Positions 1 to 5,118 of a stretch of DNA of 5,948 bases are shown in pieces. The notes beneath the pieces were generated by a model that saw only the letters and a list, made by a program, of their open reading frames with translations, had not been told where the DNA came from and ran no database searches. The stretch covers positions 1 through 5,948 of the forward strand of contig JAGHDT010000137.1 of NCBI GenBank assembly GCA_021159805.1, in the 5' to 3' direction. Each line of letters opens with the position of its first letter. Position 1 is the first letter of the stretch. Source of the DNA: Anaerolineae bacterium. GTDB taxonomy: Bacteria > Chloroflexota > Anaerolineae > B4-G1 > SLSP01. A program made the position numbers and the translations under genes.

Positions 1-223
1 GATCATAGGACGTTTCGTGCGTAGGTGGGATGAGCAAGAATCATTCTGCCGGTTCCGATAGAACGACATCCCAGGCCCACGCACAGTATACGCAATTCTG
101 GGAAACTACGCCTATCTGTTGATCGACTCGGGTGCGTTATAGTTCGGGGGCGAGTTTCTGAGTTAGAAGCTGCGGCCATATGAGCGGGCTGTACATTGCT
201 GCTCCCGTAGCGTGCCCGACTTG

Positions 224-237
224 GGCAGGCGCCTGCC
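224..237. repeat. 14-bp perfect palindrome (GGCAGGCGCCTGCC)
   Basis: The two 7-base arms GGCAGGC and GCCTGCC abut with no spacer and are exact reverse complements. The arm TGCCC at 213-217 can also pair with GGGCA at 223-227, giving an overlapping alternative hairpin. No gene starts nearby, so a role as operator or recombination site is only speculation. The repeat is visible; its function is unknown. Confidence 0.5.
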
Positions 238-258
238 TTTCCCGATAGAGACGTCTCA

Positions 259-276
259 GCGAACCCTGGGGTTCGC
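259..276. repeat. Inverted repeat, 8-2-8 (GCGAACCC tg GGGTTCGC)
   Basis: The arms at 259-266 and 269-276 are exact reverse complements separated by TG; as a hairpin this would be 7 bp with a four-base loop. The right arm overlaps a second perfect palindrome, GTTCGCGAAC at 271-280. There is no T-run on either side, so it is not a typical intrinsic terminator. The GTTCG string recalls a tRNA T-arm, but no tRNA cloverleaf surrounds it. Confidence 0.5.
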
Positions 277-347
277 GAACTCCGGGGAACTGTGGCGTCC
301 TTCCTGCACAGACACAGGCGTGATAGAGAAGGTTGGAGCCCGAAGAA

Positions 348-366
348 GACGACCCACCGGGTCGTC
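348..366 (-). repeat. Hairpin, 8-3-8 (GACGACCC / GGGTCGTC)
   Basis: The arms at 348-355 and 359-366 are exact reverse complements around a three-base loop. Read on the minus strand the stem is followed by TTCTTC, a modestly T-rich tail, so it resembles a weak intrinsic terminator for leftward transcription. No supportable minus-strand gene lies upstream of it, so the terminator reading is weak. An orphan hairpin is equally possible. Confidence 0.4.
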
Positions 367-572
367 CGTACGAATTGGGTGCTGGATCAGCGGCTGCTCC
401 CCGCGACACTTCTGGCCAACGGGTCACGGGTGTGCAGGTTTCCATCTGGCTTACGCCCCAAACTAGAACGCACCCGACCGACGCAAGGGCCAGATAAGCC
501 TCCCAGAACGGCGGCGTATCATCGATATGGCGGGCGTCGTAGTGGCTGCGATGTGGTGTGTGCGCTGTCGTG

Positions 573-603
573 TTGTGTTGCTCTTGCTGTTTGTGGCTAT
601 AAT
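573..603 (+). promoter_or_regulatory. Predicted sigma-70-type promoter of the GHMP kinase gene
   Basis: A perfect -10 hexamer, TATAAT, lies at 598-603. The best -35 candidate is TTGTGT at 573-578, giving a slightly long 19-base spacer; TTGCTC at 578-583 would give a short 14-base spacer. Transcription would start near 610-611, leaving a leader of roughly 110 bases before the ATG at 721. The -10 is convincing and the -35 is less so. Confidence 0.55.
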
Positions 604-628
604 GAGCAGGCGACATCTGGATTGGACC

Positions 629-658
629 GTGGTTCGGACCACGCATAGTCCGAACCAC
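629..658 (+). promoter_or_regulatory. 11-8-11 perfect inverted repeat in the kinase leader
   Basis: GTGGTTCGGAC (629-639) and GTCCGAACCAC (648-658) are exact reverse complements around an eight-base loop. The repeat begins about 19 bases after the predicted transcription start and ends 62 bases before the ATG at 721. The left arm with its flank also forms a competing hairpin, GTGGT-TCGG-ACCAC (629-642). No T-run follows, so it is not a standard terminator. It could be a repressor operator just downstream of the promoter, or an mRNA 5' hairpin that affects stability or binds a regulator. Confidence 0.5.
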
Positions 659-720
659 TAGGGCCCGTGATCCCTTGGCAAGCTGCACTGGCCGAGTTGG
701 CACGGTGCCAGGAGAGAGAG

Positions 721-1791
721 ATGAACGAAGAAAAACGACGCCCCTTGCGCGTCATCAACAGTGTAGCTCCCATTCGAATCTGCGATAACGGCGGCTGGAC
801 TGATACGTGGTTCGCTGAGTATGGCAAGATCTTCAATATCGGTGTTTACCCATATGTTGAGGTCCAGATTGAGGTCTACCCCGCCAAGACCGGGGAGGAC
901 CGCGTTGTCCTCTATGCCGAGAACTACGGCGAGCGCTTCGTCGTGAATCCGGATGCTCCCGGCTGGGACCATCACCCACTGCTGGAGGCTGCCATTGGGC
1001 GTATGGGGGTGCCGGATGATGTAGCGATCCAGGCTACAATCTACTCCGAGGCGCCCAGCGGGTGCTCCACGGGCACCTCGGCAGCCGTCACCGTGGCTCT
1101 GATCGGCGCGCTGGATCGGCTCACACCCGGACAGATGAGTCCTCACCAGGTGGCCTATGCCGCGCACGCGGTGGAAGTCGAGATGCTGAAGCAGCAGTCC
1201 GGCATCCAGGATCAGCTCTGCTCGGCCTACGGCGGCATCAACTACATCGAGATGTTCGAGTATCCGCATGCTTCCGTCTCACCGATTTTCGTGTCCAACA
1301 GCACCTGGTGGGAGTTGGAGCGCCGGTTAGCGCTGATCTTCCTCGGTAAATCTCACGTCTCGTCGCACGTCCACGAGAAGGTGATCGCTGAATTGGAGAG
1401 CGAGGGGCCTGACACGCAGCGCTTGCAGGACTTGAGGTCGACGGCGGAGAAGTCCCGCGACGCGGTCTATGCAGGCGACTTCGTGGCGTTAGGCGAGGCG
1501 ATGCAGGAGAACACCGCGGCGCAGGGCCGGCTTCATCCGGACCTGATCAGCCAAGACGCGCGGCAGGTGATCGAGATTGCTGCGTCATACGGCGCGATCG
1601 GCTGGAAGGTGAACGGTGCAGGCGGCGAAGGTGGGTCGGTGACCCTGCTCTGCCCGCCGCAGTCCTACGTCAAGCGTGAGATGATCCGGGCGACCGAGAC
1701 TGAGAACGCGCTCTATCGCAACATCCCCATCTATCTGAGCCGCTACGGCTTGCGCATCTGGGAGCAGAGTCTGACCAACGGCAGATGGTGA
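721..1791 (+). CDS. GHMP-family sugar kinase (fucokinase/heptose kinase-like)
   Basis: The 356-residue protein is a cytoplasmic ATP-dependent small-molecule kinase of the GHMP family. The N-terminus carries the substrate-side motif APIRICDNGGWTDTW (residues 16-30), close to the GGWTDT element of fucokinases and the GGGTD element of D-glycero-D-manno-heptose 7-phosphate kinases. The glycine/serine-rich ATP loop PSGCSTGTSAA is at 112-122. GIQDQ (161-165) holds the likely catalytic Asp164, followed by AYGG as in HddA-like proteins. The C-terminal GHMP motif is NGAGGEGGSVTLL (298-310). The ATG at 721 is chosen because AGGAG at 710-714 lies six bases upstream; the in-frame GTG at 667 would add 18 unsupported residues. 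Length is normal for the family. No sugar-nucleotide or polysaccharide genes are adjacent, so the substrate (fucose, heptose phosphate or another hexose) is undetermined. It converges on the ABC operon, whose last gene stops 21 bases away. Confidence 0.9.
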   Translation: MNEEKRRPLRVINSVAPIRICDNGGWTDTWFAEYGKIFNIGVYPYVEVQIEVYPAKTGEDRVVLYAENYGERFVVNPDAPGWDHHPLLEAAIGRMGVPDDVAIQATIYSEAPSGCSTGTSAAVTVALIGALDRLTPGQMSPHQVAYAAHAVEVEMLKQQSGIQDQLCSAYGGINYIEMFEYPHASVSPIFVSNSTWWELERRLALIFLGKSHVSSHVHEKVIAELESEGPDTQRLQDLRSTAEKSRDAVYAGDFVALGEAMQENTAAQGRLHPDLISQDARQVIEIAASYGAIGWKVNGAGGEGGSVTLLCPPQSYVKREMIRATETENALYRNIPIYLSRYGLRIWEQSLTNGRW

Positions 1792-1805
1792 GCCGGCCTT
1801 GGAGG

Positions 1806-1821
1806 CTTAGCTTCAGCTAAG
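1806..1821. terminator. Short hairpin between convergent genes (possible bidirectional terminator)
   Basis: CTTAGCT (1806-1812) and AGCTAAG (1815-1821) are exact complements around TC, giving in practice a 6-bp stem with a TTCA loop. It starts 14 bases after the kinase stop and covers the TGA of the minus-strand ATPase gene. Its position between converging transcripts fits a shared terminator. However, the stem is short and AT-rich and no T-run follows on either strand, so it may not terminate efficiently on its own. Confidence 0.3.
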
Positions 1822-2586
1822 AATCACCCGGCGGCCTGCGATCTCGACGACGTCCACCGGAACGCCGTAGGTCTGGGTGAGGTTCGGCGCGGTCAGGATC
1901 TCGTGCGTGGGGCCGGCGGCCAGCACCATGCCGTTGCGCATCAGCACCACAAAGGCGGCGACGGATTCCGCCAAGTCCGGCTCGTGCGTGGTGAAGACGG
2001 TTGTCACGCCCCGCGCCGTCTGCCGTTTGATGATGTTCAGGACCAGCCCTTTGTTCCCCAGGTCGAGGTGTGAGGTTGGCTCATCCAGCAGGAGTATGCG
2101 TGGGCGCTGCGCAAGCGCCCGCGCGATCATCACCAGTTGTCGCTCTCCTCCACTGAGTGATTGAATCGAGCGATCTTCCAGGTGCGCCAGCCCGGTCTCC
2201 GCCAACACCTCTTGCGCCACGATGATATCCGCCTCACCCGGTGTCTGCAGAAGCTGCAGGTGGGGAGCGCGCCCCAATAGCACGTAGTCCAGTACCGTGA
2301 AGTTGAAGGGGACACTCTCGTTCTGTGAGACGAGCCCGATGAGCTTTCCCAGATCCCTGCGGCTGTAGAGTTGCCGGGGACGCTGTGCGAGGAGCACAAC
2401 ACCGTCGCTGGGGGCCACGAATCCCAGGATGAGGTGCAGCAGCGTGGTCTTGCCGGAGCCATTGGGCCCCAGGACAGCCGTGGTCGTGCCCGGCGGGATG
2501 TCCAGTGATAGTCCCTCAAAGAGTGTGTGCGTCGTGCCCGTGTAGCTGAAGGCGACATTCGAGAGTGAGATCGTTGGGGGATTCAC
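1813..2586 (-). CDS. ABC importer ATP-binding subunit, FepC/BtuD class
   Basis: The 257-residue protein is the ATPase that powers uptake through the permease encoded just upstream, acting on the inner face of the membrane as a dimer. All nucleotide-binding motifs are intact: Walker A GPNGSGKT (40-47), Q-loop Gln88 in VSQNE, signature LSGGERQ (144-150), Walker B ILLLDEP (164-170) with catalytic Glu169, D-loop SHLD (172-175) and switch His201. The C-terminal stretch around QTYGVPVDV is typical of the iron-siderophore/cobalamin subgroup. The start is a GTG at 2586-2584 that overlaps the permease TGA in a GTGA arrangement, indicating translational coupling. GGGAGG lies about nine bases upstream of it. 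It is the last gene of the importer operon. Confidence 0.95.
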   Translation of the reverse strand: MNPPTISLSNVAFSYTGTTHTLFEGLSLDIPPGTTTAVLGPNGSGKTTLLHLILGFVAPSDGVVLLAQRPRQLYSRRDLGKLIGLVSQNESVPFNFTVLDYVLLGRAPHLQLLQTPGEADIIVAQEVLAETGLAHLEDRSIQSLSGGERQLVMIARALAQRPRILLLDEPTSHLDLGNKGLVLNIIKRQTARGVTTVFTTHEPDLAESVAAFVVLMRNGMVLAAGPTHEILTAPNLTQTYGVPVDVVEIAGRRVILS

Positions 2587-3668
2587 TCGCGTCTGCCTCC
2601 CGCGGCTGGTGTGTCCTGTGTCTGTGGCTGTGAGCGTTGGGGTGAGATCATCAGCGCGGCGAAGAGGAGCGCACCCAGGAGCGATGTCAGGATGCCCAGG
2701 GGGATCTCGCCAACAAAAGCCACGCGGGCGATGTCATCACAGACGACGGCGAAGATGCCGCCCAGCAGCAGCGAGCCGGGCAGGGCACGCTGCGCATCCG
2801 CGCCGAAGATGCGGCGCGCGAGCTGCGGCACGATCAGGCCCACCCAGTTGACGATGCCGGCAACAGAGACGACCGCGGCGGTGGCGGCCACGACGATGAC
2901 CAGCAATACGGTGCGCTCCCGATCCGGGGCACTGCCCAGGGATAGGGCGGTGTGGTCGTCCAGAGCGAGTATGTTGAGTCTCCAGCGCATCAGCAGCGCC
3001 ACCACCAGAGCGATGACGGCAACCGGCAGGATGGATAGGGTGTCGGTCCACGTGATGGACCAGAGCGCGCCGAGGAGCCAGAAGACCAACTCCGGGAGCT
3101 GCGTGAGAGGATCGGCGACGTATTTCAGCAATCCCACTCCGGCCGAGAAGAGGGCGCTGACGGCGATACCCGCCAGGATCAGGCGCAGGGTCCAGCCGCC
3201 AAAGCGCATCTTGCGCGCTAGTGCAGCTGAAAGCCCCAGGCCCAGCAGCGCGAAAGCGGCGGCCATCGCTTGTAGGGCCAAAGGCGATGCACCGAGTACG
3301 ATGATGCCCAAAGCTGCGCCGAACGCGGCGCCCTGGGAGACGCCCAGAAATCCAGGCTCTACCAAGGGATTGTGGAAGAGCATCTGCAGGACCGTGCCCG
3401 CGACCGAGAGTACCATTCCCAGGAGACACGCTGCCAGGATCCTGGGAATGCGCAGATTGAGCACCAGTCGCTGGGCGAGGGGATCCTCCCACAGCAACCG
3501 AGGAGGCATCCAGTAGGGTTCGGGGTAACGGCCAAGGAAGATAGAGACGGCGATCGTGATGATAAGGAGCGCGCCCAAACTCAGGAAGCGCCGGCGTAGT
3601 CTGTTGCTCTTGGGCAACACTGGCGTGTGGGATTGGCCGGCTGTGGTCATGGCGGGGCGTTGGCGCAT
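2583..3668 (-). CDS. ABC importer permease subunit, FecCD/BtuC family
   Basis: The 361-residue integral membrane protein forms the translocation pore as a dimer. A basic N-terminal tail (RLRRR, 23-27) precedes the first membrane helix (about 31-46), and many more hydrophobic segments follow, as expected for the roughly ten-helix FecCD fold. Family signatures are visible: RIPR (73-76), the GMVLSVAGTVLQ helix (84-95), HNPLVEPGFLGVSQGA (99-114), and near the C-terminus NWVGLIVPQLAR and the DDIAR...EIPLG block. Small departures from the common pattern are HNPLV for RNPLA and PQLAR for PHLAR. Two starts are possible, ATG at 3668 and in-frame ATG at 3650 (Met7); neither has a clear Shine-Dalgarno site, so translation may depend on coupling to the binding-protein gene, which stops 28 bases upstream. 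The 3' end overlaps the ATPase gene by four bases. Confidence 0.93.
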   Translation of the reverse strand: MRQRPAMTTAGQSHTPVLPKSNRLRRRFLSLGALLIITIAVSIFLGRYPEPYWMPPRLLWEDPLAQRLVLNLRIPRILAACLLGMVLSVAGTVLQMLFHNPLVEPGFLGVSQGAAFGAALGIIVLGASPLALQAMAAAFALLGLGLSAALARKMRFGGWTLRLILAGIAVSALFSAGVGLLKYVADPLTQLPELVFWLLGALWSITWTDTLSILPVAVIALVVALLMRWRLNILALDDHTALSLGSAPDRERTVLLVIVVAATAAVVSVAGIVNWVGLIVPQLARRIFGADAQRALPGSLLLGGIFAVVCDDIARVAFVGEIPLGILTSLLGALLFAALMISPQRSQPQTQDTPAAGGRRE

Positions 3669-3696
3669 GATGTGTGAGGGGTGGTAAGCCCGTGTC

Positions 3697-4809
3697 TTAA
3701 GGTGTCACGTCGCCCTGCAGCAGCGGCAGGATTCCGTGATCAATAGTCTGGGCATCCAGTCCGTAGAGCCGGGTATAGAAATCGTTGATCTCGTCGCCCA
3801 CGTCCAGATCCGCAAAGCGGTCTGGGTGCAGCGTGCGCGCCATCCATATCAAGCCGAGGATCCAGCGAGTATCGGGCTGGTCCCAGCTGTAGTAATCTCC
3901 GGGGAAGCCGAAGATGCGTCCTTCTGCCACGGCTGTGAGTCCCTGCCAGGTAGCGTCGCTCTTCAGCGTTGACACGACGGTGTCGACCGGCTCGAAGTAG
4001 CTGATCACCAGGATCACATCCGGGTTCCAGGCCGCGATTTGCTCCAGGTTGACGACGGTCCATCCCCCTTGGTCCCCTTCTGTCCAGACTGGGCGACCAC
4101 CGGCCAGTGTGAGCATCTGCGTCTGAATCCAGGACTCAGGCGGCACCTCAAACGCGACCTCGCCACCTTTGGCGTTGAACTGTACCACGAGAACGGTGGG
4201 GTTTTCTGAGGCGGCGAGATCTGCCAGAGTCTCCTGGATGCGTGACATACGCGACTCATAGAACTCCCACACAGCCTGCGCCCGGTCGGGGTCGTCGAAT
4301 ATCTGACCCAGGACCGCCAGATCGCGCTTATACTGCCCCGGCGTCTCCAGATCCAGATAGACGACGGGGATCCCCAGCGTCTCAAGTGCCTCTCCCACCG
4401 ATTCACGCATGAACCGCTTGAGCAAGACGACATCCGGCTGAGTTGTGGCGATCTCCTCGGCTGTGGATTCAGGTGACAGGATGAGTTTGCCGGTATAGTC
4501 AGGGTCCAGGAGGGCCAGAAAGGGGGCTGTCGTCTGTCTGGCCTTTGTCAAGGCCACGACACGCTCCGGCGCCGACGGGAAGACGTAGACGGCATCGTTT
4601 AGAAAGAAGTTGGACTTGCCCGCAATAACAATGCGCTGTGGCGGGCTGTCCCAACTCACCGACCGGCCCAGGGCGTCGACAATGGTGACGGTTGAGGACA
4701 CCGGAACCTCATCCACCGGCCCGCCGCCAGGCGCTGCTCTGGAGCATCCTATCACGAGGCTGAGCAGAATGAGTCCCGGGACCAGCAGCATCGGTCCGTA
4801 GCGGCGCAT
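3697..4809 (-). CDS. ABC importer substrate-binding lipoprotein (periplasmic-binding fold, TroA/BtuF type)
   Basis: The 370-residue protein captures the ligand outside the cytoplasmic membrane and delivers it to the permease. A hydrophobic signal (residues 7-21) ends in a lipobox LVIGC with Cys22, so the mature protein should be lipid-anchored. The two-lobed metal-chelate-binding fold is suggested by TIVDALGRSV (about 42-51) and PQRIVIAG at the first lobe, TQPDVVLL, and AAWNPDVILVISYF in the second lobe. The C-terminus contains SWDQPDTRWILGLIWMARTLHPDRF, read here in pieces, a pattern I associate with iron-complex binding proteins of bacteria and archaea. The ATG at 4809 is preceded by AGGAG (4820-4816) at six bases. 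It is the first gene of the importer operon. The ligand could be a ferric siderophore, heme, cobalamin or an oxyanion such as molybdate; the sequence does not decide. Confidence 0.9.
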   Translation of the reverse strand: MRRYGPMLLVPGLILLSLVIGCSRAAPGGGPVDEVPVSSTVTIVDALGRSVSWDSPPQRIVIAGKSNFFLNDAVYVFPSAPERVVALTKARQTTAPFLALLDPDYTGKLILSPESTAEEIATTQPDVVLLKRFMRESVGEALETLGIPVVYLDLETPGQYKRDLAVLGQIFDDPDRAQAVWEFYESRMSRIQETLADLAASENPTVLVVQFNAKGGEVAFEVPPESWIQTQMLTLAGGRPVWTEGDQGGWTVVNLEQIAAWNPDVILVISYFEPVDTVVSTLKSDATWQGLTAVAEGRIFGFPGDYYSWDQPDTRWILGLIWMARTLHPDRFADLDVGDEINDFYTRLYGLDAQTIDHGILPLLQGDVTP

Positions 4810-4842
4810 AGGAGACTCCTGTAAGAACTAGATTATGGCCTG

Positions 4843-4870
4843 ATTCTACGCTTCTTTGCCGGACCGGCAA
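4843..4870 (-). promoter_or_regulatory. Predicted promoter of the ABC importer operon
   Basis: On the minus strand TTGCCG (4870-4865) and TAGAAT (4848-4843) are separated by 16 bases, a plausible sigma-70 pair, with transcription starting about 30 bases upstream of the ATG at 4809. A second -10-like hexamer, CATAAT (4837-4832), lies closer to the gene but has no good -35. The -35 element sits inside the palindrome at 4856-4870. This promoter lies downstream of the foldable stretch at 4918-5012, so a transcript started here would not contain it. Confidence 0.45.
4856..4870. promoter_or_regulatory. Candidate operator: 7-1-7 perfect palindrome
   Basis: TTGCCGG-A-CCGGCAA is an exact inverted repeat covering the predicted -35 of the importer promoter. 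A second overlapping inverted repeat, ACCGG-CAA-CCGGT, spans 4863-4875. A dimeric repressor bound here would block RNA polymerase, which suits ligand- or metal-dependent control of an importer. No regulator gene lies in the window and I cannot match the motif to a named regulator. Confidence 0.45.
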
Positions 4871-4917
4871 CCGGTGTATTTCGGGATGGGACAAGACATC
4901 CAGCCAGGTGCGCGGCT

Positions 4918-5012
4918 TGGCAGTTCTCCCTCTGGCGGTGGCGAGCACTGCAAGGGCTTGCGGGCCCCAATCGTTTCCTCGCCCGGAGATGCGGGCAAGA
5001 TGCAGACTGCCA
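4918..5012 (-). ncRNA. Candidate structured leader RNA (class unknown)
   Basis: Read on the importer strand, this stretch is enclosed by TGGCAGT (5012-5006) and ACTGCCA (4924-4918). Directly inside, CTGCA (5005-5001) can pair with TGCAG (4952-4948). A hairpin follows: CTTGCCCG (4999-4992) with CGGGCGAG (4985-4978) around a six-base loop. GGCGAG (4983-4978) can instead pair perfectly with CTCGCC (4945-4940), so the two stems exclude each other. The hairpin contains one G-U pair on this strand that would be a C-A mismatch on the other, which favours minus-strand RNA. The 3' part, GCCAGAGGGAGAACTGCC, vaguely resembles the B12 box of cobalamin riboswitches, but the rest of that consensus is not clearly present. 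No in-frame gene is supported here. Confidence 0.3.
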
Positions 5013-5082
5013 CGGTGCGGCGATGGAAGCAGAGCTCTGGGTTCTCGTCCCGCCACGCCGCCAGGGTTATCGAGCGTGCTTT

Positions 5083-5111
5083 TTGTGTTGGCCTACCGGC
5101 GGTGGTACAAT
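5083..5111 (+). promoter_or_regulatory. Predicted extended -10 promoter of the M14 peptidase gene
   Basis: TTGTGT (5083-5088), a 17-base spacer and TACAAT (5106-5111) form a good sigma-70 promoter. TGG directly before the -10 (5103-5105) fits the TGn extended -10 element. The expected start, 7-8 bases after the hexamer, falls on or next to the A of the ATG at 5119. This predicts an mRNA with no leader. Confidence 0.55.
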
Positions 5112-5118
5112 GCATACT

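Larger units (their letters stand above)
1..597. other. Intergenic region without a supportable gene
   Basis: I find no gene here. The longest open frames on either strand have erratic composition (runs of Ser, Arg, Pro and His), no recognisable motif and no convincing ribosome binding site. At the far left a plus-strand frame reads to a TAG at 59-61, then a short protein-like stretch containing NYAYLLIDSGAL ends at a TAG at 140-142. That could be a decayed gene tail but is too short to call. A minus-strand ATG at 69-67 opens a frame that leaves the left edge; its 23 codons look unremarkable and no Shine-Dalgarno site precedes it. The region does contain several perfect inverted repeats, listed separately, and it ends at the promoter of the downstream kinase gene. 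Confidence 0.6.

Noticed and set aside
62..142. Possible gene remnant with a protein-like stretch (NYAYLLIDSGAL)
   Set aside because: It is only 26 codons between two in-frame TAG stops, with no motif or start context, so it is too short to support a pseudogene call.
259..290. tRNA T-arm-like string (GGGTTCGCGAACTCC)
   Set aside because: The stem and loop lengths do not fit a T-arm and no acceptor, D or anticodon arms can be placed around it.
137..703. Long minus-strand open frame covering the left intergenic region
   Set aside because: The translation is low-complexity and motif-free, no ribosome binding site precedes the start, and it overlaps the kinase promoter and the leader hairpin. 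It looks like a chance open frame in GC-rich DNA.
667..720. N-terminal extension of the kinase from GTG at 667
   Set aside because: No Shine-Dalgarno site precedes 667, the extra 18 residues do not fit the family, and AGGAG at 710-714 supports ATG at 721.
2611..3516. Plus-strand 301-codon open frame
   Set aside because: It is antisense to the permease gene, has Ser/Arg/Ala-rich translation without motifs, and the minus-strand frame carries full FecCD signatures.
4918..5012. Firm call of a cobalamin riboswitch
   Set aside because: Only the 3' B12-box-like segment and a CCCGCAA string resemble the consensus. The GGTG/CCGG stem and the GCCACTG and GGGAAGGC segments are not clearly present, so only an unclassified structured RNA is listed.
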